Shown here in pieces: positions 39,610 to 47,835 of a stretch of DNA of 64,000 nucleotides. The notes below the pieces were generated by a model. It did no database searches. It was given only the letters and a program-made list of their open reading frames with translations, and was not told the origin of the DNA. The stretch covers positions 124,001 through 188,000 of the forward strand of contig CAKRRF010000001.1 of assembly GCA_934394985.1 (NCBI GenBank). The letters are read 5' to 3'. The DNA comes from an uncultured Marvinbryantia sp. Lineage in GTDB: Bacteria; Bacillota; Clostridia; Lachnospirales; Lachnospiraceae. The stretch's first letter is position 1; every line of letters begins with the position of its first letter. A program made the translations under genes and the position numbers.

Positions 39610-40668
39610 TTAAATTGTAAAATCAATCATATATTCCTGAAGGGCCAGGGCTACCGTCACACCGTCACCGGCATTTTTCGGACATATCAGTACACCATAA
39701 TCACTGCCCAGCATGGCACTTCGTTCACATACATTGGATACTCCTGTCACAGAAGCTACAAATGCAGATTCTGTAAAATCACCTTTTACTTTTTTCAGTT
39801 CTTCCGATGTATAAGTAAGAAACTCCACATTCAGTTCTTTTGCTGTTTCAATCAGGCCTTTTTCTTCTGCTTTCAGATCAATACTGGCGATTCGGCTGAT
39901 ACTTTTTTCTGATATATGATTTTCTGTCAGTACTTTTTGTATTTTTTCCCTGATCCGATCTGCCGGTGTTCCTTTTTTACAGCCAACGCCGACAGTTAGA
40001 ATTCTGGGAATAAGATGCAGTGTTTGCTTATAAGGCTCTTTATTCTCATAGACAGAAACGCAAATTCCGTTTGTGCCCTCAAACACCTGATTTTCTTCCC
40101 ATATTTCCAGTTCTTCCGGGATTCTGCCGATCACCGGATAATCCGTATAAAATCCGATCTTCTTTTCATCCAGCACATCTGCTGATATTTCCTTCGCATA
40201 TTTCATGTTGGAAATATACAGGCCGTTCTTTCTGGCAAACACATCTACTGCAAATCTTCCATTTACATCTGTGGCTGTTGTGATAACCGGAATCGCTCCT
40301 GTCAGATTTGCCAGTACACCGGTCAGTTCATTGGCTCCACCCAGATGACCTGACATCAGCGAGATGGCAAATACACCTTTTTCATCCATCACAACAATCG
40401 CCGGATCCTTTGTTTTGCTCTGTACAAACGGTGCAATACTGCGCACTGCTATACCAGTAGCACCGATAAAAAGAATGGCATCCATTTCCCTGAACATTTT
40501 TCCGGTCCATTCCTTCAATGGTTCTTCCAGAATTTTCAGGCCATAAGCCGGTGCATATTTTCTCATTGCATAGCTGTCGCAGTCATATCCCTGAAGGGAC
40601 AGTGCCCTGCTCACCATCTCGTTCAGACGGCTTCCGTGCTGAGTAAAACTGATCAACGCCAGTTTCAT
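39610..40668 (-). CDS. cbiG: Cobalt-precorrin-5A hydrolase CbiG
   Basis: Protein of 352 residues that opens the delta-lactone of cobalt-precorrin-5A, releasing acetaldehyde, in the anaerobic pathway only. It has the N-terminal LALISFTQHGSRLNEMV, the central FIGATGIAVRSIAPFVQSKTKDPAIVV and SGHLGGANELTGVLA region, and the C-terminal VGVGCKKGTPADRIREKI domain. It overlaps cbiF by four bases. Confidence 0.95.
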   Translation of the reverse strand: MKLALISFTQHGSRLNEMVSRALSLQGYDCDSYAMRKYAPAYGLKILEEPLKEWTGKMFREMDAILFIGATGIAVRSIAPFVQSKTKDPAIVVMDEKGVFAISLMSGHLGGANELTGVLANLTGAIPVITTATDVNGRFAVDVFARKNGLYISNMKYAKEISADVLDEKKIGFYTDYPVIGRIPEELEIWEENQVFEGTNGICVSVYENKEPYKQTLHLIPRILTVGVGCKKGTPADRIREKIQKVLTENHISEKSISRIASIDLKAEEKGLIETAKELNVEFLTYTSEELKKVKGDFTESAFVASVTGVSNVCERSAMLGSDYGVLICPKNAGDGVTVALALQEYMIDFTI

Positions 40669-41423
40669 TTTGTCGCCTCACGGAACTCTGTGGTAAATGC
40701 CGGATTGTAGAGTTCTGATCGATTATAATGACTGTGTGTTACCACATCACCGATGATCATAAGTGCCGTTTTCGTAATATGATTTTTTTCTGCTGTCTCT
40801 GCCAGCGTTCCCACTGTGCAGACAAAAGCTTTCTCATCTTCCCAGGTAGCCTTATATACAATCGCTGCCGGTGTGTCTGCAGTATATCCGCCTGCAATCA
40901 GACGTTCGGAAAGCTGATCCAGCAGCCCGGTACTTAAAAATACTACCATGGTTGCTCTGTGAGATGCCAGTTTTGCGATTTCTTCTTTTTCCGGTACCGG
41001 TGTACGACCTGCCATTCTGGTAATAATGACTGTCTGAGATACATCCGGAAGGGTATATTCCAGATTCAGTGCAGAAGCCGCTCCGCAGAAAGAGCTGACA
41101 CCCGGTGTATAATCGTATTCGATTTTCTTTTCATCCAGTACATCCATCTGTTCACGGATCGCACCATAAAGACAAGGATCTCCTGTATGGAGACGCACTG
41201 TCATTTTCTTTTCTTTTTCTGCTGCAAACATCACATCCAGTACTTCTTCCAATGTCATAGTTGCACTGTTATAGATCTGACATCCTTCTTTGGCATAGTC
41301 CAACAGCTGCGGATTTACCAGAGACCCTGCATAAATAATCACATCTGCCTGTTCCAGAAATGTTTTTCCTCTTAATGTAATTAAATCCGGTGCACCTGAA
41401 CCGGCTCCAACAAAATGAATCAT
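40665..41423 (-). CDS. cbiF: Cobalt-precorrin-4 C11-methyltransferase CbiF
   Basis: Tetrapyrrole methylase of 252 residues. MIHFVGAGSGAPDLITLRG at the N-terminus, VRLHTGDPCLYGAIREQMD and TPGVSSFCGAASALNLEYTLP identify CbiF/CobM. It starts one base after cbiL ends and overlaps cbiG. Confidence 0.95.
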   Translation of the reverse strand: MIHFVGAGSGAPDLITLRGKTFLEQADVIIYAGSLVNPQLLDYAKEGCQIYNSATMTLEEVLDVMFAAEKEKKMTVRLHTGDPCLYGAIREQMDVLDEKKIEYDYTPGVSSFCGAASALNLEYTLPDVSQTVIITRMAGRTPVPEKEEIAKLASHRATMVVFLSTGLLDQLSERLIAGGYTADTPAAIVYKATWEDEKAFVCTVGTLAETAEKNHITKTALMIIGDVVTHSHYNRSELYNPAFTTEFREATK

Positions 41424-41424
41424 C

Positions 41425-42108
41425 TTATTTCTCCTTTACAATAATCAGTGAATAGTAGCTTGCATCTTCCGGAATCTCATCTGCGGATCTGTGAATCTTT
41501 TCTCCAGGCATACCGCAGTTTTCGATCATTACGACATCCTGACCACACTCTTTCAGCATTTTCTTTACTTCACCCATTTTACTTGCCGCTTTCATAAGAA
41601 CCTTTGTTCCCGGAAGCTTTAACGCTTCTTCAATCTGGTAAGAAGCCGGAATGATATGAAGTTCTTCTGCTTTTTCTACAAGACCGATATTCAGTCTTGC
41701 AGCTACGGCGCAAAATGAAGTGATACCATTGATAATCTCTGCTTCATAACCTTTTTCCAACAGCTTGGTATGTACATAAATATAGGTAGAATAAACGGTA
41801 GTGTCTCCTAATGTTAGGAATGCCACTGTTTTTCCCTCTGCCAGATAACGTTCCAGTTTTTCTGCTGCTTCTGTGTGACATTTTTCCAGAATCTCAGGAT
41901 CCTTGGACATTGGATAGTATACTTCCACACATTCCTTATCGGCAATTTCCGGTACGGCCTGTACCGTAATCTGATAAGCAACTGTTTCTGTTTTTACTTT
42001 TCCAGGTACTGCAATCACATCTGCTTCCCTGATCAGACGTACTGCCTTTAATGTTAATAATTCCGGATCTCCAGGTCCGATTCCAATTCCATATAATTTT
42101 CCTTTCAT
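41425..42108 (-). CDS. cbiL: Cobalt-factor II (precorrin-2) C20-methyltransferase CbiL
   Basis: Tetrapyrrole methylase of 227 residues acting on cobalt-factor II after CbiK. GKLYGIGIGPGDPELLTLKAV, FLTLGDTTVYSTYIYVHTKL and INGITSFCAVAARLN are typical of CbiL/CobI. It is preceded by AGGAGGGAAT-like sequence in front of the ATG and lies 23 bases after cbiD. Confidence 0.95.
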   Translation of the reverse strand: MKGKLYGIGIGPGDPELLTLKAVRLIREADVIAVPGKVKTETVAYQITVQAVPEIADKECVEVYYPMSKDPEILEKCHTEAAEKLERYLAEGKTVAFLTLGDTTVYSTYIYVHTKLLEKGYEAEIINGITSFCAVAARLNIGLVEKAEELHIIPASYQIEEALKLPGTKVLMKAASKMGEVKKMLKECGQDVVMIENCGMPGEKIHRSADEIPEDASYYSLIIVKEK

Positions 42109-42131
42109 GATTCCCTCCTGTATAAAACTTC

Positions 42132-43286
42132 TTAATTTTTAATTATAAATTTATTTAACATCTCTTCTGCGCCATCTGTCTCCCCGAGGAAACCATGTGC
42201 ATTGGAGAAAATAACTGCTTCTGTCTGAAGTGCACCTCCACATCGATGCTGCAGATAATAATGAATCTTCTCTGTCACCAGCTTCATCACCTGTTCTGTC
42301 AGATTCTGTTCTTTTAAAATATCAACAGCCTCTTCTGTGGTAATTGTGTCCAGAATACGCTTTGCTGTATCCAGATCTGCCCCGGCTCGAATCGCATGAG
42401 CCGCCATCAGCTCTGCCCGACTGTCCGCATGCCGGGAATGGGTATTCATAATTCCTCCGGATACTTTGATAAACTTACCGATATGGGCAATAAAAAGTAT
42501 TCCCTTCACACCCATCTCCGCAGCCATGTCCAGAGTCTCGCCAACGTAGTTACTGCACTTCATAGAATTCTTCAGATCAATCTCTATATGTTCCCGCAGA
42601 AAATCTTCACCATAATTACCTGGTGTGATGATCAGATATTCATCTCCATTGGCATGACGCATCTCCATCTCCAAACGGATACTGGCAATCAAAGCAGCTT
42701 CACTCATTGGCACTACAATACCACTTGTTCCCAGAATAGAAATGCCGCCTTCGATTCCAAGCCGCGGATTAAAGGTCTTTTTTGCCACTTCCTCTCCTCC
42801 CGGAACAGAAATCACTACAGAAATACCTCCTGCATAGTCCAGATCCTCACATACAGACTGAACTGCCTCCTGAATCATCTGTCGTGGAACACGATTAATC
42901 GCAGCTTCACCTACCGGCTGCCACAATCCTTTTTTCGTAACACGTCCGACACCTCTTCCGCCATCGATCTGTATGCCCGGCTTACTGCTTCTGGTCACAT
43001 GTGCATATACCAGAAGTCCATGAGTGGCATCCGGATCATCTCCTCCGTCTTTGCGGATTGCACAGTCTGCGCTGTCCCTCTCCACCTGACAGTTTTCTGT
43101 CAGCAGATGCAGCAATATGCCCTTTGGTGTCATCAGTTCTACTTCTGTTATCTTTTTCTGCAGAAGCAGCATTCTTGTGGCAGCTTTTGCAGCCGCAGCG
43201 GCACAGGAGCCGGTGGTATAACCACATTGCAGCTTCTTACTGTTTTTTATCACATAACAATCCTCAAGACCGTTCTTATGTTCCAT
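42132..43286 (-). CDS. cbiD: Cobalt-precorrin-5B C1-methyltransferase CbiD
   Basis: SAM-dependent methyltransferase of 384 residues, specific to the anaerobic pathway. KLQCGYTTGSCAAAAAKAA (residue 17 onward), RKDGGDDPDATHG and IGKFIKVSGGIMNTHSRHADSR are hallmark motifs. It is the first gene behind the cobalamin riboswitch: AGGAG lies six bases before the ATG and directly abuts the T-run of the riboswitch terminator. Confidence 0.96.
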   Translation of the reverse strand: MEHKNGLEDCYVIKNSKKLQCGYTTGSCAAAAAKAATRMLLLQKKITEVELMTPKGILLHLLTENCQVERDSADCAIRKDGGDDPDATHGLLVYAHVTRSSKPGIQIDGGRGVGRVTKKGLWQPVGEAAINRVPRQMIQEAVQSVCEDLDYAGGISVVISVPGGEEVAKKTFNPRLGIEGGISILGTSGIVVPMSEAALIASIRLEMEMRHANGDEYLIITPGNYGEDFLREHIEIDLKNSMKCSNYVGETLDMAAEMGVKGILFIAHIGKFIKVSGGIMNTHSRHADSRAELMAAHAIRAGADLDTAKRILDTITTEEAVDILKEQNLTEQVMKLVTEKIHYYLQHRCGGALQTEAVIFSNAHGFLGETDGAEEMLNKFIIKN

Positions 43287-43297
43287 AAAAATCTCCT

Positions 43298-43335
43298 AAA
43301 AAAACACTACCGCTGACATAAAATGACAACGGTAG
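43298..43335 (-). terminator. Expression-platform terminator of the cobalamin riboswitch
   Basis: On the minus strand, CTACCGTTGTCAT and ATGTCAGCGGTAG form a 13-position stem with one mismatch and one G-U pair around a TTT loop, followed by a run of seven T. It lies between the aptamer and the cbiD ribosome-binding site, so it would stop transcription when cobalamin is bound. Confidence 0.88.
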
Positions 43336-43369
43336 CATATAATTTATCTGTTCATTCTCACATTTTCCA

Positions 43370-43490
43370 CGTTCAGAAAACCGGTTGCCGCAGCCTCATG
43401 AACTCTCACGGTCTGCCCTGGTCTCTGACTGTTACAGTAACGGACTTGTGAGGGAGTTTCACCCTGCTTCCCAGCTCAACAAACCTGTCT
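43370..43490 (-). ncRNA. Cobalamin riboswitch aptamer
   Basis: In the minus-strand reading GGGAAGCAGGGTGAAACTCC, followed by the conserved TTACTGTAAC and then GTCAGAGACCAGGGCAG (B12-box-like), reproduces the core order of adenosylcobalamin riboswitches. A leader of about 200 bases separates it from cbiD, with a terminator in between. High cobalamin should switch off the downstream cbi/hem array. Confidence 0.93.
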
Positions 43491-43494
43491 TTGT

Positions 43495-43523
43495 AGTATA
43501 GCCTTTTTTCCCTCTCCTGTCAA
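43495..43523 (-). promoter_or_regulatory. Sigma-A promoter of the cobalamin operon
   Basis: On the minus strand, consensus TTGACA (43518-43523), 17-bp spacer, TATACT (43495-43500). Transcription would start near 43488, right at the 5' edge of the riboswitch. Confidence 0.88.
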
Positions 43524-43562
43524 CAATATGCACAAATTTCTGACATATTTTTCACAGGTTTC

Positions 43563-44006
43563 TCACGCTTTTCCTGTACTGCCAAATCCACCTCTGTCTG
43601 TTTCGCCCAGATGATCAACCTCTTCAAATTTAATCACTGGCTGATGTTCCATAATCCGGAACTGACAGATACGATCATTGATATGTATCTCCGTATCTCT
43701 CATGGCATACACCGGCACAAACCACTGATCATTATCCCCGCAATAGGATTCATCAATCACTCCATAATGATTCGTCTGAATCAGGCCAAAATTTTTAAAC
43801 GTCGAACTTCTCGGCACCACATGTGCCTCATAACCTTTTGGGAGCTTCATGGCTATTCCCAGCGGAATCAGTTTGAACTCACCTGCTTTTAACACAACAT
43901 CCTCCGCTGCACGCAGATCAATCCAGTCTGATTTTCCGTCAATATATCTCAGACGTTCAATTTTATCGGAAAAGTATTTAATCTTTATTTTTTCTGTGTG
44001 ATTCAT
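43563..44006 (-). CDS. dut: dUTP diphosphatase
   Basis: Trimeric-type dUTPase of 147 residues that hydrolyses dUTP to dUMP and pyrophosphate, keeping uracil out of DNA. It shows motif I DWIDLRAA, motif II PRSSTF, motif [17 protein letters not shown] and a C-terminal RGGFGSTGK Phe-Gly motif V. The ATG at 44006 follows AAGGAG; the longer reading from 44057 overlaps nrdG and adds unrelated residues. It is the last gene of the run that begins with the Trp T-box; no clear terminator was seen behind it. Confidence 0.9.
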   Translation of the reverse strand: MNHTEKIKIKYFSDKIERLRYIDGKSDWIDLRAAEDVVLKAGEFKLIPLGIAMKLPKGYEAHVVPRSSTFKNFGLIQTNHYGVIDESYCGDNDQWFVPVYAMRDTEIHINDRICQFRIMEHQPVIKFEEVDHLGETDRGGFGSTGKA

Positions 44007-44037
44007 ATGTTTCTCCTTGTTTTTGTTCTGTTCCCCT

Positions 44038-44529
44038 TCAGGATTCATGAAGTACAACGCTGCCGTTTTTCAGACTTGCCTGCACATCAATCACTCTCTG
44101 ATTAGAACTGCCCTTCCAGTGAAGCTGTGTATTTCTCAGTTCTTCCACGTATCTGCCATCTACCAACACATCCAGATTTTTTACAATCTCTCTGTCCTGT
44201 ATATCTTCCCACAGGTAACCGGTATAAAGCCAGATGGTCTTCTCCGGAAACCTCTTTCGAATCTCATCTGCCAGACTTGTAATCTCAGGTTCGTTTGCCG
44301 GAAACAGCGGATCTCCGCCACTGAAAGTAATTCCGGATATATAATTTTTTGACAGCTGATCATAGAGTTCTTCTCTGGCTGCCTCATCAAACAGCACCCC
44401 GTCCTGTGGATCCCAGGTCACCGGATTCTGGCATCCCTTGCAATGGTGTCCACAGCCAGATACCCAAAGCACCACTCTGAGGCCGTCTCCATTAAGCATA
44501 TCATCTCTGGTAATATTATGGTAATTCAT
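44038..44529 (-). CDS. nrdG: Anaerobic ribonucleoside-triphosphate reductase activating protein
   Basis: Radical-SAM activase of 163 residues that generates the glycyl radical on NrdD. The CxxxCxxC cluster is [13 protein letters not shown] (Cys26, Cys30, Cys33), followed by [19 protein letters not shown] and VDGRYVEEL. No nrdD is present in the window, so its partner must be elsewhere. AAGGAG lies before the ATG. It starts eight bases after the ABC ATPase gene, which suggests co-transcription with the transporter. Confidence 0.95.
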   Translation of the reverse strand: MNYHNITRDDMLNGDGLRVVLWVSGCGHHCKGCQNPVTWDPQDGVLFDEAAREELYDQLSKNYISGITFSGGDPLFPANEPEITSLADEIRKRFPEKTIWLYTGYLWEDIQDREIVKNLDVLVDGRYVEELRNTQLHWKGSSNQRVIDVQASLKNGSVVLHES

Positions 44530-44537
44530 ACTACTCC

Positions 44538-45341
44538 TTATTTTGAAAATAATATCCGGTCATTATCCAGTTCTTTTCCGGCTCCGGAATTAAATTTTTC
44601 CAGCAATCCATCTACGGTAAGACCTTCTCTTTCTTCACCTTCAATATCAAGAATGATTTTTCCGCTATCCATCATCAGAGTACGATTTCCAAGTTCCAGT
44701 GCCGAATGCATATTGTGTGTAATCATCAGACAGGACAGATGATGTTCTTTTACAATTTTCTTTGTCAGTTCCAATACTTTATCTGCTGTGGCCGGATCCA
44801 GCGCCGCTGTATGTTCATCCAGCAGAAGAAGCTTTGGCGGTATCATGGTAGCCATCAGTAGAGTCAGTGCCTGACGCTGTCCTCCGGACAAAAGTCCTAC
44901 CGGCTGCTTCATTCTGTCTTCCAGGCCCATATTCAGAACTGCCAGACGCTCCCGGAACTGTTCTTTTTCCTTTTTTGATACACGGCTAAGATAAGCATGC
45001 TGACTGGTAGAGGTACGCAGATAGGCAATCGCTACATTTTCCTCAATTGTCATGTTCGGCGCCGTTCCTTTCATCGGATCCTGAAAGAGATGTCCAATGT
45101 ACTTTGCACGTTTATGTTCCGGAAGAAAAGTAATATCCTCGCCATCCAGCTCCACAAATCCTTCATCTACGTAAAAGCCCCCGCAAATCGCATTAAACAT
45201 CGTAGATTTACCTGCTCCGTTGGAACCGATCATCGTAATAAAATCTCCGTCTTTTACTTCCAGATTCAAATGATCCAGGGCAATCTTCTCATTTACCGTT
45301 CCCTTATTGAAGGTTTTGCAAATATCTATCAGTTTTAACAT
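44538..45341 (-). CDS. ABC transporter ATP-binding protein (TrpZ-like)
   Basis: ATPase of 267 residues of the transporter whose permease and binding protein lie directly upstream. Walker A is IGSNGAGKST, the signature LSGGQRQ and Walker B LLLLDEHTAALD. The longer reading from 45452 overlaps the permease; the ATG at 45341 has GGGAGG upstream and begins LKLIDICKTFNKGT. The group resembles the predicted tryptophan importer TrpXYZ, an assignment supported here by the Trp T-box in front of the operon. Confidence 0.92.
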   Translation of the reverse strand: MLKLIDICKTFNKGTVNEKIALDHLNLEVKDGDFITMIGSNGAGKSTMFNAICGGFYVDEGFVELDGEDITFLPEHKRAKYIGHLFQDPMKGTAPNMTIEENVAIAYLRTSTSQHAYLSRVSKKEKEQFRERLAVLNMGLEDRMKQPVGLLSGGQRQALTLLMATMIPPKLLLLDEHTAALDPATADKVLELTKKIVKEHHLSCLMITHNMHSALELGNRTLMMDSGKIILDIEGEEREGLTVDGLLEKFNSGAGKELDNDRILFSK

Positions 45342-45342
45342 C

Positions 45343-46290
45343 TTATTTGCCTCCCTTCTGCTGTTCATATAATTCTTTATGTCGCTGCATTGCTGCCCGT
45401 CTGGTCTTCTGCAGCGCAATGATTTCCTTGATAGCCGGAATGGAAATGGCAATTCCTACAATCACAGCCGATACCAGTTTCAGGGCTGCTGCCGGAAGAT
45501 TGAACCGCAGCGCAATCGCCACAATCACACGATACAGACAAGATCCCAACACTACTCCCAGAATTCTGATTTTTATTGTTTTTCGTCCAAAAACTGTTTC
45601 TCCGATAATGAGAGATGCCAGTGCCACAGTTACCATACCGGTTCCCATATTTACATCTACTGATTTCTGATATTCCCCCAGAAGGCATCCTGCCAGTGCC
45701 GTCATTGCGCCGCCCATGCAAAGTCCAACCGTAGTCGTCATCGCCGGATTAATAGAAGAGCTTCTGACCATGGCAATATTATTTCCTGTAGCGCGAATGG
45801 ACAGTCCAAGACGTGTACCGAGAAACATAGTCAGAAGAACTGCAATGAGCACAAGAAACATCAATGCCACAATCATCTTACTGTAGCTTTCCAGTGGTGT
45901 ATCTTTCGTCAGATCCTTCATCATTGAGAATACGGTTGTCGTTGTATTCATATTCAGATTTGATTTTCCCATAATGCAAATATTGACCGTATAAAGTCCG
46001 GTATTAACGATAATACCTGCAAGCATGCTTTCCACTTTCATCTTCGTCTGCAGGAATGCATTCACCAGTCCGGATATTACTCCGGCTCCCATTGCGGCAA
46101 ATAATGCAAGAAACGGATGTCCCGCCAGAGCCACCACTGCTCCCGCTGCCGCTCCCATTGTATAACATCCGTCTGTGGAAAGATCACAGACATTCAGCAT
46201 GGAATAGGTAAGAAACAACGCCAGTGCAATGATTCCATATATAATCCCCAGTTCCAATGCGCTCTGTATCAGGGCCCACGTAATAAACAT
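45343..46290 (-). CDS. ABC transporter permease (TrpY-like)
   Basis: Membrane protein of 315 residues with about eight hydrophobic helices, of the branched-chain-type permease superfamily. It starts FITWALIQSALELGIIYGIIALALFL. Internal LGTRLGLSIRATGNNIAMVRSS and a Gly-rich C-terminal half are typical of the COG4120 permeases. Its stop is one base before the ATPase start. Substrate tryptophan is inferred from the leader. Confidence 0.9.
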   Translation of the reverse strand: MFITWALIQSALELGIIYGIIALALFLTYSMLNVCDLSTDGCYTMGAAAGAVVALAGHPFLALFAAMGAGVISGLVNAFLQTKMKVESMLAGIIVNTGLYTVNICIMGKSNLNMNTTTTVFSMMKDLTKDTPLESYSKMIVALMFLVLIAVLLTMFLGTRLGLSIRATGNNIAMVRSSSINPAMTTTVGLCMGGAMTALAGCLLGEYQKSVDVNMGTGMVTVALASLIIGETVFGRKTIKIRILGVVLGSCLYRVIVAIALRFNLPAAALKLVSAVIVGIAISIPAIKEIIALQKTRRAAMQRHKELYEQQKGGK

Positions 46291-46316
46291 CTTTCTTCTC
46301 CTTCTTATTCAGCACA

Positions 46317-46340
46317 ACTTCCGGGTCAAAGCCCGGAAGT
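46317..46340 (-). other. Stem-loop between binding-protein and permease genes
   Basis: Perfect 9-bp arms ACTTCCGGG / CCCGGAAGT with a 6-base loop in the 82-base gap. There is no T-run on the minus strand, so it looks like a 3'-stabilising hairpin that raises binding-protein mRNA over permease mRNA, common in ABC operons. The role is inferred. Confidence 0.6.
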
Positions 46341-46372
46341 GTATGAAATATTTATTTTATAATTTTTTCAGA

Positions 46373-47392
46373 TTATTCAAACTCTTCTGCTGTCTGTATT
46401 TCCACAAAATCTGTACAGTAATCACCAAACGCTTCTTTGATGGTATCCAGATCAAATCCAATTGCTTCACAGGTATCGGTATTTACCGTTGCAATACCAT
46501 TATCAAATGTCTCAACCGGAGTAGATGCCACATCTGCATCACCGGTCAGTACTTCTGCCACCATATCCGCAGTTGCCACACCAAGATTTGCATAATCTAC
46601 ACCATATCCACAGAAAGCTCCGTTCAGTGCAAATGAATCTGCACCTGTGTAATGTGGAATTTTTGCATCGTTAAACAGTTCATAAATGGAAAGCTCTGCT
46701 GTCATAATTGTGTTATCTGTTGGTGTAAATACTGCATCCACACCATCTGCAATCAGTGACTGTGCGGCCAGAATTACATCATCCGTAGTAGACCCTGTCT
46801 TTTCTTCATATTCGATCCCGTTTTCCTCACAGAATGCAATCGCATCCTCAATAGCGTTCTGGGAAGAGTCCTGTGCGGTGTCATATAAAAGTCCTACTTT
46901 TTTCAGATCCGGATTTGCTGCCAGCATCAGTTTCATGATCGTTGCTGTATCCAGTGCATCCGATGTTCCTGTAATATTTCCGCCAGGGGCATCCATAGAT
47001 TCTACCAGACCTGCACCTACCGGATCTGATACTGCTGAAAAAATCACCGGAATATCTGTATCCTCAGTTGCTGACTGCATTACCATGGCAACCGGTGTAG
47101 CGATAGCCACTATCACATCTACCTGATCTGCCAGAAGATCTGTGGAAATCTGATTTAAGACTGCTGAATCTGCCTGTGCATTGGAGAAGTAATCTGCATA
47201 ATTAAATGTCACTCCCAGTTCTTCACCCTTTGCATCCAGTTCTTTTTCGATATTCTCTGTAATCTGATTCAGGGAGGCATCGTCTACATACTGCACAATT
47301 CCTACCTTGTAATCTTCTGCCATTGCTGTTGCTGCCATTGCTGATGTAATTGCTGCCATAACTGCTACACTTGTAAACACTTTCTTTTTCAT
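46373..47392 (-). CDS. ABC transporter substrate-binding protein (TrpX-like)
   Basis: Exported binding protein of 339 residues of the COG2984 family. The signal peptide (KKKVFTSVAVMAAITSAMAATAMAED) is followed by two alpha/beta lobes (KVGIVQYVDDASLNQI; PVIFSAVSDPVGAGLV; VGLLYDTAQDSSQNA). No lipobox Cys is seen, so its anchoring is unclear. The ATG at 47392 follows AAAGGAG; the upstream in-frame ATG at 47413 lies within that ribosome-binding site. The Trp specifier in the T-box leader suggests tryptophan as ligand; ligand residues cannot be read off. Confidence 0.9.
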   Translation of the reverse strand: MKKKVFTSVAVMAAITSAMAATAMAEDYKVGIVQYVDDASLNQITENIEKELDAKGEELGVTFNYADYFSNAQADSAVLNQISTDLLADQVDVIVAIATPVAMVMQSATEDTDIPVIFSAVSDPVGAGLVESMDAPGGNITGTSDALDTATIMKLMLAANPDLKKVGLLYDTAQDSSQNAIEDAIAFCEENGIEYEEKTGSTTDDVILAAQSLIADGVDAVFTPTDNTIMTAELSIYELFNDAKIPHYTGADSFALNGAFCGYGVDYANLGVATADMVAEVLTGDADVASTPVETFDNGIATVNTDTCEAIGFDLDTIKEAFGDYCTDFVEIQTAEEFE

Positions 47393-47505
47393 AATACGTT
47401 TTCTCCTTTTCATTCAATACATTTTTGAAATCCTGAAATCACTTTTTTATGAATGCAGTGCTGATGGCATTTTGTGAAATGAGAATTGTTTTATTGTAAG
47501 TAAAC

Positions 47506-47800
47506 AAAAACCGCCTCAAGCTATTTGCCTGAGACGGTAATAAATTCTTATTATCGCGGTACCACTCAACTTAACGTCTGTAACGTTCTCTTTCGCATGT
47601 ACATTCATACACTCCTGATTGATAACGGGTTCGGTTCCCGACAACGCCTACTTAAAATCCCTGATGATTTTGTTCAGGCTGCCCTCGAAAGTCCATTCGG
47701 CAAATTGTTCTATACTGCAATCCCACCATCTGCAGCTCTCTGTGATACAACGAAAAAGCTTACTTCTCTTTCTCATCGGTTTCGTTTGTGATTTGTTGTG
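47506..47800 (-). ncRNA. T-box leader with a TGG (tryptophan) specifier
   Basis: Fills most of the 443-base gap between pgi and the binding-protein gene. On the minus strand it shows AGTA (47761-47764) of the specifier-loop S-turn, AGAGAG and ATGGTGG of stem I, then GAA directly followed by the specifier TGG (47693-47695), the T-box TGGTACCGCG (47555-47564), and a terminator CCGTCTCAGG / CTTGAGGCGG with TTTTT (47506-47537). Uncharged tRNA-Trp should favour the antiterminator and switch on the transporter, nrdG and dut. Confidence 0.9.
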
Positions 47801-47803
47801 GTT

Positions 47804-47832
47804 AGTTTAGCACTGTACATTGAAAATGTCAA
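47804..47832 (-). promoter_or_regulatory. Sigma-A promoter of the T-box operon
   Basis: On the minus strand, TTGACA (47827-47832), 17-bp spacer, TAAACT (47804-47809). It lies just behind the pgi stop codon, so the T-box operon has its own promoter. Confidence 0.83.
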
Positions 47833-47835
47833 GCA

